NCBI GenBank assembly: GCA_022747635.1
Contig: JAKTNV010000009.1
Span: 29,737,622-29,801,621 of the forward strand
Source of the DNA: Hetaerina americana
Taxonomy: Eukaryota > Arthropoda > Insecta > Odonata > Calopterygidae
DNA: 64,000 nucleotides
Reading direction: 5' to 3'
The translations under genes and the position numbers were made by a program. Shown in pieces: positions 1-10,548 of the stretch. Position 1 is the stretch's first letter. Every line of letters begins with the position of its first letter. The notes under the pieces are model-generated. The model made no database searches and was not told where the DNA came from. It was given only the letters and a program-made list of their open reading frames with translations.

Positions 1-385
1 GTCGTTTATGTCATTGCACAGCCAACTCTCTGTGCCTAATACTATATCAGCGGAATGAGTTTGGATTATGTGTTCTAGATCCGCTGATTTGTTCTTGAGG
101 CTTCTGCAATTTATAACAAGTATAGTTAAATTATTTTGATGCTGAATAACGTCCTTATTTGTGCCTGACTGTAGTTTAGGACGCCTTTGTGGGGAAGTGC
201 GTGTCACATGTCTTTCTAAATCAATGCCAGTGTTGTCGGTGACTTTTATATTTTTATTAATAACATTATACGCGCTATCCCCAGATGTTACTGACCCACT
301 AAGTGACCTGCCCTCTATCCTAAAAAAGGCCTACAGTGGTCGAGTATCCTATCCGCTACCTTACTCGCCGCTTCCGCCGTGTAAT
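1..385 (-). pseudogene. CR1-like non-LTR retrotransposon ORF2, N-terminal endonuclease (partial, runs off left edge)
   Basis: Read on the minus strand, bases 331 to 1 form one open frame with no internal stop that leaves the window. It contains INCRSLKNKSADLEHI and then ADIVLGTESWL. These match the start of the AP-type endonuclease domain of CR1/jockey-class non-LTR retrotransposons, which nicks target DNA to prime reverse transcription. Upstream (332-385) the coding sense continues in another frame (HYTAEAASKVADRILDHC), so a frameshift lies at the run of six T/A near 326-331. No in-frame ATG is visible, and the rest of ORF2 would lie left of base 1. An ORF1 of the same kind lies upstream at 1,256-1,711, with a SINE between. 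Seen: the motifs and open frame. Inferred: that both parts belong to one original insertion. Confidence 0.75.
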
Positions 386-689
386 GGACCCCAGAACGGT
401 TAAGGGGAGTCCTGCAAGATCGGAGGGTTGGCCTCAGGTCGACGAAGGAGGCTCCTATGTCCGAGCAGAATCTCGATAGTCTCTGGTTTATGCCTGAATA
501 GGATGCCTTTCCGGTTAATAGTTATAATTTCTCTTTTATGGATATTATTATATTATATATTTTTTTCTAAAATTTGGAGGATGATGCCATTATTTTATAG
601 TTCATATTAATGTCCAATGTTTTATTCTTAAAATTATCATTAGCGACTTACGTTTCCCTTCATTGGTCACAAATTTCTTTAGCAAAACG
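386..689 (-). other. Probable 5' flank of the same ORF2, degenerate
   Basis: On the minus strand, bases 503-410 translate as a short open segment (RHKPETIEILLGHRSLL and on) that ends in a stop before the endonuclease frame. It probably belongs to the inter-ORF or early ORF2 part of the left-edge non-LTR copy. The rest of this stretch is AT-rich and shows nothing else I recognise. Confidence 0.35.
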
Positions 690-935
690 AAACCGCAATA
701 ATCAACCCGAAGGTCGGTTTGAGAGCCGAGGATAGAGTTAGTACTAAGCCCAACGGTGCGACGTAAGGGTGAAGGGGGCAACTACTTCCCTGTTCCACCT
801 TTCGTTTCCCAGGAAGATCTGCTACTCGATAGATCACACACCTTGGGTGAAGCTGGGGGTGCCCGGAGGTGTCACCCAGAATAGAACCCAGGCCCTCCGG
901 TCAGTAGTCCAACGCTCTACCACGTCCACCGCGAT
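690..935 (-). mobile_element. tRNA-derived SINE, family SINE1
   Basis: On the minus strand the unit begins with a tRNA-like head: box A-like GGTAGAGCGTTGG, then a box B-like GGTTCTATTCTG. The body has CTTCCTGGGAAACGAAAGG and ends near ACCGACCTTCGGGTTGA. The same head, body and end occur at 31,223-31,498 on the plus strand, and degenerate at 9,995-10,165 and 42,530-42,695, so this is a dispersed family and not a tRNA gene. Pol III transcription from the internal boxes is the known behaviour of such elements. This copy sits between the ORF1-like and ORF2-like parts of a non-LTR element, which suggests it inserted into that element. Confidence 0.75.
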
Positions 936-1255
936 TTGATTCACCATTAGGTTTCGCATCAAGGTTTTCTACTCTTATTGTCATGATGAGACTTAGATGT
1001 ATCTTAGTGTTTATGGTTGCAATCTCTCTATTCAATGTAGACTTGCAGTTTTATCCTAATTGTAAAACATTTGCTCTAGCGGGTGTCATGCTACAAGTAG
1101 AGACGCCCGTTATAAGCCGTTGGAAAGAGATACACCAATAAGTTTTGGATGAGAGACCAGCATTCTGTATGAGATTATGGCGCGAGGGCAATTCACACTG
1201 GCTACTTGAAATCACTACGAACATCTGTGGGCACTTTTACATTTCCGCTACCCAT

Positions 1256-1711
1256 TCAGCATGCCTCCAGTTCCCAAAGCTGCTTATATTGTTCCCTCTC
1301 TCTCTCTCTCCTTTTCTCCGCCCCTTTCCATTTTGTCTCCTTGTGGGGTCTTAATCCCACATGGGCCACGACCTGCAGCCTAGAGCACTTCGTGCCTTTG
1401 ACCGCCGCCTCGATTGCCTTCGTCACCTGAGGGACTCCTCCGCCTGGAATACACCAGGCGGTCACCCGTTGATCGGCGCCTACGCGGCGAGCCCTTTCCC
1501 TCAATGGAACCATTACACGACGGACATTCGAGCTACCTATTACTACAACTCCCTCCCTTCCCGTTCCCTGACGTCTTACCCTAGGTAGTGCCCTCGGAGT
1601 AGGGATAGGGTAGGGTAGAGTGTTTCGTGGTGCATTTTCATGTGGTGTTTCAATTTCTTGCTTGTTGTGTCCTGGCTTGCGTGTTGTAGGATGGCTTTCG
1701 TGCTGCATCAT
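1256..1711 (-). pseudogene. CR1-like ORF1 with esterase (SGNH/GDSL-like) domain, decayed
   Basis: The minus-strand frame encodes about 151 residues. The central part reads VVVIGSSNVRRVMVPL, then VTAWCIPGGGVPQVTKAI, then LQVVAHVG. This order (hydrophobic strand, GDSN-type nucleophile box with Ser kept but Asp changed to Ser, C.PGGG segment, HVG strand) matches the esterase domain in ORF1 of CR1-clade non-LTR elements. After HVG the expected T-N-D is replaced by LRP and the frame runs into a low-complexity GAGAGA-derived tail (REREREQ), so the catalytic end is broken. The N-terminal 50 residues are basic and Pro-rich and unassigned. It lies 5' of the endonuclease fragment at 1-385 in the same orientation, as expected for one element with a SINE inserted between. 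Confidence 0.65.
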
Positions 1712-1729
1712 GGGGTGCAGTTTTTTAGT

Positions 1730-1928
1730 GGTTTTGCGGTATATGTGTTTGCATGAGTATTGGATGAAGGGATTTTTGCATGAGTGTGTGCGCTGCTGTG
1801 GGTGTAATTTTCCGTGTTGTTTTTTTTTTGCATGTGGTATTTTTCTTTTTTACGGTTGGTGACCTAACACCCCCCGCCACACGCCCTTGCGGCGGCTTGC
1901 GGGGTATTATGTAGATGTAGATGTACTT
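1730..1928 (+). mobile_element. CR1-like 3' end (3' UTR and tail)
   Basis: Plus-strand sense. It carries TTTGCATGAGTGTG, GCATGTGGTATTTTTC, GGTTGGTGACCTAACACC, the terminal GC-rich stem-loop (CCCCGC ... GCGGGG) and the tail TATGTAGATGTAGATGTA. The same block recurs about 25 times in the window. It lies head to head with the minus-strand ORF1 relic. Confidence 0.85.
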
Positions 1929-2779
1929 CGGTTGGATATAAAATGTCTATAATATTAGAGAGATTAAGTGTATAAAATACGGATACAACGTCGTAAGTCA
2001 TTTTCCGGGCGCACCATAAGGAAGTAGAATATAGTAAAGGACCCCGCTAGGGAGGAAAATGGTTTTGTTATTACTGGTAACCCCTCCTGCAGTCGTAATT
2101 TTACCTAACCTTCATTTTATTAGTAGTTTGAGGCGTGACTCTGTGGAATGGATTCATTTTATTATAAAACACTTCAATTTTTTGTTCTTTTAGTTAACAA
2201 CTTTCATCTTGAACACCCATATAAGCACAGAAGTTCACCTTTATATATCGTATGCCATGTACCTCCAACCTATTTTAAAGTTACAATCTACTGCTATATA
2301 TATGTAAGTTGAGCAAGGGTTTGTCGATTTCAACCAATGACCTGGTGATTATTGTTAGGCTGTAGTGTCTCAATTAGGTCATCATGGTGTACTTTGATGA
2401 AGACTTTCGTAAAAATGCCATTAGCTTGAATGATCTGCTACAGAACTTGAGAGATATTTTGATTTAATATGACCAAATGCGTTTCACGTAATCTTCTTGT
2501 CAGGAAGACGTAATGTCTTTGACATTTCTTAATAATCTAGGAATAGTATCGTTTAATAGACTAAAATGCATTCCAAAATCTTGAAAGTGTTTGACTAATC
2601 GGGTGTATATGCATATTCACTTGTACCCCCAGTTTGTACTTTTAAAGATGGGTTGACGTGAAACCTTCGGGGGCGGAGACCATTGTATGTTGACCATGTC
2701 CATGTGGTTGTGGAATTTCGCCTTCCTACTCTTCAAATTCTAGTTTACATATTATTGAATACATTTTTACTGCATTTTA
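1929..2779. other. AT-rich stretch, no gene seen
   Basis: No sustained reading frame, repeat family or RNA gene is visible. A short GC-richer patch at 2,630-2,700 has no recognisable motif. Confidence 0.5.
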
Positions 2780-2992
2780 AGGTGGATGTGTTTGTTAGTT
2801 GATGTATGAGTTGAAGTTAGTGTATTAATTTCCATCTGTGAGGGTTAAAAAGGTTTTAGCATGAATGTGCACGCCACTATGGGTGTAGGTTCGCATAAAT
2901 ATGTTGATTTTGCATGTGGTTTTGTCCTTATTTTAACACCCCCCACCACACGGCCTTGCGGTGGCTTGCAAGATATTATGTAAATGTATATA
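2780..2992 (+). mobile_element. CR1-like 3' end
   Basis: Plus-strand sense 3' UTR with TTTTAGCATGAATGTG, GGGTGTAGGTTCGC and TTTTGCATGTGGTTTTG, followed by AACACCCCCCACCACAC, the GC-rich stem-loop and a decayed tail (TATGTAAATGTATATAT). The GGTGGTGACCT block upstream of AACACC is deleted. Confidence 0.8.
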
Positions 2993-5319
2993 TCCTCATC
3001 CAACCGCGAGGTTCTGAGCCTTCCAAGGCCGAAATAAGCCATCAATAGATTTAGCGAATGATATCTTTGAAGAAAATGTCCAATTCTTTTACATTGTCAC
3101 TTACTTCTCATTACAATATTTTAGTATGATCCGCCTGAGTTCAAACAACACTGCGAGCCAGAGAAAATCTACATTTCTGTTAGTAAATTGCTTTATCTGC
3201 CATGATTGTAATCATACATTAACATGATTAACATTCACCCATGTGGAATAATAGTTTCGGCCTGATGAAATACCCCATTTTGATCTAACGCATAGGGTTC
3301 CGACGCGGCATGGAACCCGTCACTTCCTCGAGCTGATCCGTGCACCTAAAGGCACTTCCTCGAGCGATTCGAAAAATTCCTCATTCTCTTCATTCTTCGC
3401 GCGGAGAAAAGCGACTTCCCTCAAGGAGACCGAGACAGGAAAAAAAAGGTACCGTTTCACTCACTCACCAAAACGTGTGCCCACGTCCCCATCGTCATCC
3501 CTATTATCTTTATTATTTCGCCGCAATGGCTTGCTCATGCCATTATGACACGGACAAAACCCGGGAGGAAAACGAATTCATTTCGCTCATATCCCCCGAC
3601 GGAGTATCTCGTCGTGAAATAAGAACGGAGGGGAGAAAAAGAAGCAAGGAGTTGATTCCTCCTCACTTTCATCCACCAGGGGCGAAGGAGAGCGGAATAA
3701 CAACGGGAAGGATGAAATAAGGGAACCGGGTGGGCAAAAGGGTGGAGAGACACGCTATAATGTGGAGGGAGACAGAGAGAGAGGGAGAGAAAGAGAAAAC
3801 TCAAGGGAGTCGCAGCGAGACGCATCCCATTTTATTCGTCATTTTTCCTTCTGCTTCTTCTTCTGAGGCAAAAGCATAACTCATCTCGTGAAAATGGTCC
3901 GCGCGTCTCTTTTTTTCCCCTCCTATCTCCTCCCCCCGTGGAGTGGAGCGTCGGTGATGGCGGGGGAAAGAATCCATTGCAAGGATACACAGAGGAGAAG
4001 TCTTGCGGGAGGAGGAGGCTGGTGGAGAAAGATGGTAACTGTGTGTGTGCGAGCGCGAAGGGAGAAGGAGTTGAGTGTGAAGGCAGGGGTTTACGGGAGA
4101 GGGGAGGTGGAAAAAGAGGAAAACCACCGCGTTTAAGGGGATTGTATTGTTGGGCCGTGATTGAAACTCGCAACAATGTCGAGGAGGGGATTCCTAAACT
4201 TTGGGAGTTTCATAATACTTCTTTCAGAGCGAGAAGAGTGGAGCTTGTAGACTCAAAGGTTTTTGCATCGCAACCTCTCTCTCTCTCTCCGCTCTCTCCT
4301 TCTTCCCCCCCTTACCTCCATCCGACCCCCTCATCAATCCATGTCTCTCCCCACTACCCTCTTCTCTCTCCCTCTCCATCCACCTATTCCATCTTTTTCC
4401 TCTTCGTAACCCTGACGAAACCCAATCTCCCCCAGTGCCGTCCACACCTTCTCCGTCACGGGAAAAGAAAGCCTCGCTTTCTCCTCAGCCCTCGCGAAGA
4501 TGCTTCGTAACGTGATCGGATTGACATTTTGGCGGTGTTTGCGGGACGCGTCAAAACTCCGAGCGACGAATGACGTGAACGCCATGACCACCCCAAAATC
4601 AGGTATTTTTCAGCGATGGGGTGTACCGGAGTCAAAGTAACCGAATTACCGGTAACGATTAATTATTGGTATTTTGTGCTTGTAGACGCTAAATTACGAA
4701 AAATGTAAGGATTACTGGTTCTCTACTCGTGTATTTCAAAACGTTTCGAAAAGCGTTCGCGGTTTTTTTTATTCCATCTCGCCCGATACATCCAATTTCA
4801 GTAATGTCACAGTTCTTTTGCGCTTTTGTTAAAAGTAGTTTTTATTTTTAAACCTATAAATTTTTCTTAATTTATCAGTTAGCATAACTCAGCTCTGTTA
4901 AAATACAAAATTTACGTATAAAAAGATATAGCAATGAAATATATAGCTGTGTCTTTTCCGTATGAACTCGTCAACTGAACCCATAAAAAATGTTATCAAA
5001 AGTACTGTTAACTGTCTAAAAAGAGTGAAGCATATCTTCTCGCAGTGAATTCATCTCTGTAATGGCCCATTTTAAAAATATGATCAAAATTAATTGTAAT
5101 TTATGTGCAGAGGGTAGTCATTAATTTATTTAACCCTTATTTTATTACTCCTTTTGTCATCAGTTCATCTCGCATGTGTGGTGAAATATCTTAACTTATT
5201 TACCGTAGTACACGTAGTCATTTTAATAATTATTTTCATTGTTTGAATTATTAAACGTTTAATGGCAACGGAAATTTAAGCAACCCTTAGAGTAAAGAGA
5301 CCTTAAATGCTGAGGATAC
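2993..5319. other. Unassigned; GC-richer purine/pyrimidine-biased section at 3,300-4,600
   Basis: Between 3,300 and 4,600 the composition is GC-richer with purine-rich (3,640-3,800, 3,980-4,130) and pyrimidine-rich (4,270-4,460) tracts, including a (CT)n run near 4,276. Overlapping frames up to 190 codons on both strands are low complexity and do not look like a protein. From 4,600 to 5,319 the DNA is AT-rich with nothing recognisable. Confidence 0.5.
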
Positions 5320-5800
5320 TTAGATATTATGCTTTGATGATCAATTTACAGAGTTTAATGATTCTCCACGTCTGGTCGTAACAAGCACGTGACTGGTGTA
5401 AGAGCATTAATCTACAATTGAATGAAAATAAAGCCTGTTTTCTGTATTTTCATAGTAAAATTTGTCCTTCAACTTTGAGCCCTGTTCTCAGAACTGATTA
5501 CTATACAATCAATGCAACAATCTAATTCCACAGAATAATTTGGAATGATACTAAATGGATCTCTTGACTGGCAATTTCACTTATCAAAGTTGGTCATTAA
5601 AATGGCAATAAGAAAGTTCATAATTCGTAAACTTTTTCCAACTGCCTCTTTATATGTCCTAAATAGTATATTACGCCAAAATTCATTCATATCTGTCCTA
5701 TAGGGTAATAGTTTGGAGAAAATTTGGTGCTGCGACAATGGCCTTTTCCTTCCAAAATAAGGTTTTAAAAGTTATGGCTAAATTATCAATCAGAACTCGC
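5320..5800 (+). pseudogene. Jockey-like non-LTR reverse transcriptase, C-terminal fragment
   Basis: Plus-strand translation, joining shifted frames, gives LQLNENKACFLYFHSKIC, then an NGSLDWQFHLSKLVIKMA segment, then FISVLYGVIVWRKFG and FSFQNKVLKVMAKL. This is the order seen downstream of the YADD box in jockey-like RTs: LN..KT, a W..H..... segment, the Y.I..WG box, then a lysine-rich QKK..R.M segment. The catalytic part is missing and frames change several times. It differs from the family that follows at 5,815, so two elements appear fused here. Confidence 0.55.
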
Positions 5801-5814
5801 TAGTTAGGCTCAAC

Positions 5815-6475
5815 CTAGAGTGTGCTGCGGGTGTATGGGATCCTCACGAGTTAGGCTTAATTTTGGAACTGGATCGAGTGCAACGTAAGATTGGCTAGGT
5901 TTGTGAAATGTTTTTATGAAGAAGATAGCAGTGTCGCGACACTATTAAAAGAATTAGAATGAGATCAACTAGTTGACAGTTGACTTAAATACAGGTTAAC
6001 TTTATTGCGTAAATTTGAGGCTAGTTACTTTTCTGAGGATGTTACAGACATATTACAGGCCCCGACTTACTATGGTAGATTAGATCACCAACGTAAAATC
6101 AGGGATATAGTACGATTATATTTAAACTATTTTTTCCTTGCATTCATATAGATCAAAATGATATGACCGCAGGTGCGAAGGAGATAATTATCTATGCTAT
6201 TGTATACATATATTAGTCGATATCCTGGATGTTTTTTTAATTTACCCATCTTGTTAACAGTTCTTCCGCATGATGTGAGTATACTTATCTTTTTATTGAA
6301 AAATGTTGCATGTAAGTACCTTCTTTCATGTGATTAGCTCCGTTCGAGTGCATGATCAAACTTATATTTGTGTAGAAGTGTTATATTTGGGATTGTTCAT
6401 GCGTTGCTGGTGTCCTAACACCCTTCGCCACACACCCAAGCGGCGGCTTGTGGGGTATGTTGATGTAGATCCAGA
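5815..6475 (+). pseudogene. CR1-like RT C-terminus with 3' UTR
   Basis: Bases 5,830-6,110 keep one frame with only two stops, both TGA, at places where related copies have Trp or Arg. It reads VWDPHELGLILELDRVQRK (with a small frame slip after it), ARFVKCFYEEDSSVATLL, then LTLLRKFEASYFSEDV and PTYYGRLDHQRKIRD. These are the conserved C-terminal blocks of CR1-like RTs (VWDP, RVQRKAARFV, LGWE-type region, Y.GR.DH..KIR). The 3' UTR follows and ends at 6,411-6,472 with CCTAACACCC, the stem-loop and TTGATGTAGAT. Confidence 0.75.
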
Positions 6476-7694
6476 AGAATTGTAAGGTCATTGTTTCTTG
6501 AATTCTAAATAATAACTCTGTCATGCATGTATATTATTTATTGTGCGTTACTTGTATAAATGAATTCTGGTTGTTTTTGACTAGCTGATCTGTATATTAT
6601 GACTTCACTCGTCTGGGAGACAAGATGCATTCAACTCAGCAGTCATGTACTGTATCTAAGAAAGGTCCCCAACACCCACATTCACTTATTTTGACGAATT
6701 GCCAATGAAAATTTTAAAAATATGCCCACTGTAAATATGTTTAAAAGTGATCAAAAAAGTTGCTACTAATCAATTGCTATTGAAGTGTGAATGAGTTTAT
6801 GAGTTATAATTTGTAATCGACAGCGTTATTACATTTAAGAGTGAATGTGTAGTGTCTCAGTGTATTTTATAAATATTTTTTGAGATTAAATGCTATTATT
6901 CATTGACGCATTGTAATATTTTCGTATATTTTTCTAAAAAATTTTATGTATATCTTTATGACCATGTTTTATGACACTTGTTTGACTGATAGAGCAGTAT
7001 AAAAAATAAGTAGACACGATCAAAGACTCATAAATTACTCGTTCTTCCCTTGCACGACACGCAAACATAACAAAATTGAACCCAAGTGCGCGAAAAAATT
7101 TAATTGATTGAAATACTAAAATTTAGTTAATTGATCAAACACAAAAATGATTGCATAATTTTTATAGGAATATGTTTGTGTTTTATGAGCTAAAATACAT
7201 TCCAACGAATTAATAAGCATAAATCTGTTTTACTGTTGGTTTTTTTAATTACCATCATTTCCGGAATTAGCCTAGCTTGAACAATCTAGAGTCGCAAACA
7301 TCACGTATTATAAATTACAGATTCAGGTGTGATGTGGTGGAACTGTTCCATAATAACAGGGGCTACTATATTTTATTTAGTGGAAAATTGTTGTAGTCTT
7401 CATCTCTGTCATCACGTATTCTTTGTATGGGCCCATGAGACTGGAAAAACTAGTTTTTGTAACTATTTTTTAGAACTAGGAGTTCTAAGAAAATCTATTT
7501 TCATTCTTAAATTACTGAAATTCCTAACATGAGTATGTTTATTCGCGCAGCCAATTAAGGAATGTTATTAGGAAAATACTCCCCGAAGTCGTTACCAAGG
7601 TCAATTAAGCAACAAGCACAAACATCGGGGAGAAGAAAGTAAGCCGAGGGCATGGGGATGTTTACTTCCTCCCGGTCATCATTTTTATTTTCAA
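6476..7694. other. AT-rich stretch, no gene seen
   Basis: About 1.2 kb of AT-rich DNA with no frame, repeat or RNA gene I can support. Confidence 0.5.
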
Positions 7695-8450
7695 CTTAGA
7701 TCTAGATCTACATTAACGCAACACTCCGGAAGCAGTCGCAAGGACGTGTTGTGGGGGGTATTAGGTCACCATCCGCAAAACAAAATAAAACCACGTACAA
7801 ATGTAACTCGCTCATGGTAATTCTCACCTACAGAGACGTATTAATTCATGCAAAAACCATTTTAACTGACACACATGTAAATATGAACTTATGCTATCGA
7901 CTAATACGATACTCGTGCACATGCAACGATGAATATACTTTATGCCTACGTTTCATATTTACTTCACCAGGCAATCGAATGTCTTTACTATTTCTCTAAT
8001 TACTTGAAGTTCTTACAATTGTGATTACTGTTTGTCCGGGGGAAGAACGAATATTTGTATACATCGGTGCTGGAGTCTATCTCCCCTATCCCATCTTTGT
8101 AGTCCTGCATAAATAGTATTGGACCATATAAATATATAAATTTTCTTAAGTGCCATTGTTAAAATCGTAAGCTCTTTCGTGAACCTTTCTAAAGGTCTAT
8201 CTGGCTTGTTCTCTTCGTATCTCAAGTGGCTCCCAGCCTAATTCCTCTAAGAGGCCTGTCACAATCGTATTCTTATTGTAACGATTTTGACGAATCTGGC
8301 AGATTTCCTCTGAACTTAATGTTCTTATTTTAGTAACACTTTCTTTCGAGCATTTCAAATACTTATTAGCGCATTCCCAATGTGGCCTAACTAACGTGAC
8401 ATATCCTCATTTGTTACAGTCATTCACAGTTTCAATAGCCTTTCTCGTCT
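7695..8450 (-). mobile_element. CR1-like 3' end with end of RT
   Basis: Minus-strand sense. The tail and stem-loop are at 7,695-7,745. The 3' UTR runs to about 8,020. The RT C-terminus follows to about 8,450, with a frame reading ENKPDRPLERFTKELTIL in the position of the LGWEPLEERR...RF segment of better copies. Frameshifts and stops are frequent. The pattern shows strong 5' truncation, the norm for this family here. Confidence 0.75.
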
Positions 8451-9229
8451 TCTACAATGCGCAGTACTTGTTTGTTCGTATTTATTTCCGTCGTTTTCAA
8501 AGTTTTACGTTTTCTTTACAGGCACTTCCCAAAAGCCTATCTGTATCTATTTGTGTTCTCCAGTAAGTTAATGAAGAGAACTGCGCTCCACGTTCATGAT
8601 ATCTCTAAACATTTTCTGAATATGTTGCCTTACGCAGAGTTGCAAAATATCCAACCACATGTTAAAATCTAATCCAACATTCATTTCTAGCACTCTTAGA
8701 ACGTAACACTGACAAATCAAATGCTTTCACTCATCAATTACGGATTACCAATACGACGTATCGCACCTGTCTTCCCAGATTATTGCTGATTAAACGTTTT
8801 GATTTTCTTCCGCCTCCCATCTATGCATACTCAATTGAATTTGTTTTCGCTTTCATCTGACACATTTCTCGTAAAAGCTCTCCTCTCTTTAAATGATTAG
8901 TATCCGCTTTTGATATTCTGTTTATCTTGTTTCTTTGGTGCCTTCATCTTTTATTTTACATTTTTTTCAATGTAAACTGGTAATGCATGTGGACCAGTTT
9001 TATAACTAAAGACAGAAATTAAGTGGCATATTATTTCCGTCAACCATCTCTTTTTTGTAAATGCACTTCTAAATAATACAATACTTTTTTCATCCATGTA
9101 TCAGTGGCAACTCCAATTTGTATGATCTTGTTCGTTGTTTTGTTTCGATTTCTCATTGATCCCGAGCCAAAGTGTGTACAGGAGTACCAATATCCGCATC
9201 TCACTTGATCGCCACCCGTATAGCACACG
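8451..9229. other. AT-rich stretch, no gene seen
   Basis: No supported gene or repeat. Confidence 0.5.
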
Positions 9230-9730
9230 CGCTGTTTCCCTCCTTGACACCTCACTCCTCGGACCCCATCGTTCCATTTCACACTCCCATCAACCCTTCT
9301 CTCCCCATCCTCCCACTCAACCTTCCCAACCCTTTCTTCAGTAACCCTTTCCTAGCAACCCTCCCATTTCACCCGGCAATACTCTCGCGCTTCCCGCATC
9401 ATTCCTCACCCCACCCGCGTTTCGTCTTCCCACCGCTTCCTGTCCCTTTATCTCTTTCTAAAGGCCCCCCTCCCACCCGCTCACCCCCTGATCCTCCACA
9501 TCCCCACCCCCTTTTGCTTCCTTTCCCTAATCCATTGCATGCGCCACCGCGTGGAGAATATTCCCGGAGAAAACTACCTCCTCCCTACCTCCGCCTACTC
9601 TTTCAACCAAAGGAGACCCACTCTCTCGCCAGCCCCACCTCCTCCCCCTTCTTCCACTCCCCGCGTCCTCTCGTGTTCCCATTATGTCATTTGTCTCGCT
9701 ACACACAAAGGCTTTTTAATGCCTCCGTAG
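9230..9730. repeat. Pyrimidine-rich (C/T) low-complexity tract
   Basis: About 500 bases in which the plus strand is strongly C/T with few G. It generates a 191-codon frame of Pro, Ser, Leu and His that is best explained by composition. No repeat unit is evident. Confidence 0.7.
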
Positions 9731-9779
9731 TTCTGCGAGATGAATGATTATGCAGCGTTCTCCTCAGCACACCAGCAAT

Positions 9780-9935
9780 AAGAGAGGCTAGCACAGGTAT
9801 ACAGGTACATATATATAAATATATATACACGTTTTATGCTTGTTCATAATTTTATATACATACATGTATATGTATATATTTGCATGCAAAAACAATTATA
9901 TGTAAATATATATACGATAGATAATTATGCATATG
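9780..9935. repeat. Degenerate AT/TATA low-complexity tract
   Basis: Alternating short runs of ATATAT with ACGT interruptions, not a clean microsatellite. It lies just before a SINE1 copy. Confidence 0.6.
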
Positions 9936-9994
9936 TATAAATAATACGAAGCCCTAACACGTGTGAATGTCGCTCATGTCGCAATCGCAATATG

Positions 9995-10165
9995 GTAAAT
10001 AAAAGGGTAGTGGGGGTAGTTCCTTTCCCTGTGCCACCTATGGTTTCCCATGAAGCTCTGGTACCTGAAATGTCACACAGCTTTGGTGAAGCCGAGGGTG
10101 CCCGGAAGCGTTCCCGAGGATGGAACTCTGTCCTTCCGGTCAGCAGCCCAGCGTTTAGCTATGGA
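9995..10165 (-). mobile_element. SINE1 copy, decayed
   Basis: In minus-strand sense it reads CTGACCGGAAGGACAGAG, a box B-like GAGTTCCATCCTCGGG, CTTCATGGGAAACCATAGG and CACAGGGAAAGGAACTAC, matching the 31,223 copy block by block. The 5' head is partly lost and the 3' GACCTTCGGGT end is missing. Confidence 0.7.
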
Positions 10166-10227
10166 TTTCCACCTCCAAGTACAATGGATAAATATAAAAA
10201 ATACAGTAATCCCACCATTTGGTGAAC

Positions 10228-10400
10228 AAATATTCATTCACATGGAAATAGATATAAGGAAAAGGGATAAAAACTCATATAAAGTACGAACACAGGAGAG
10301 GTGTGGGAGGTGGAATCGAGCAAATCACAAGCGCAAAAATATTTCCTTGGCCGGGACTCGAACACTGGATCTTTCCACTTGCCGGGCGGTGCGCTTGTGA
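10228..10400 (-). mobile_element. (TA)-tail SINE, copy A
   Basis: In minus-strand sense a tRNA-like head with a good box B (GTTCGAGTCCCGGCC) is followed by AAGGAAATATTTTTGCG, CTTGTGATTTGCTCGATTC, CCACACCTCTCCTGTGTTCG and TTCCTTATATCTATTTCC, ending at GTGAATGAATATT. The same body occurs immediately downstream on the plus strand and at 47,960-48,095. The shared start, body and TA-rich end define a SINE family. Confidence 0.7.
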
Positions 10401-10488
10401 TTTTTTCGATTCCGCCTTCCCCACCTCTCCTGTATTTGTCCTTTATATGTTTTCTGATCCCTTTTCCTTATATCTATTTCTATGTGAA

Positions 10489-10548
<60 letters not shown>
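10389..10548 (+). mobile_element. (TA)-tail SINE, copy B, with (TA)n(TG)n tail
   Basis: The plus-strand body runs from GCGCTTGTGAT through CCCCACCTCTCCTGTATT and TTCCTTATATCTATTTC to GTGAATGAATATATATA, then passes into about 36 bases of (TA)n and 20 of (TG)n. It lacks the tRNA head and is joined head to head with copy A, giving an inverted repeat of about 110 bp per arm. Confidence 0.7.

Noticed and set aside
9172..9747. 191-codon plus-strand frame
   Set aside because: Pyrimidine tract product of Pro, Ser, Leu and His; no protein features.
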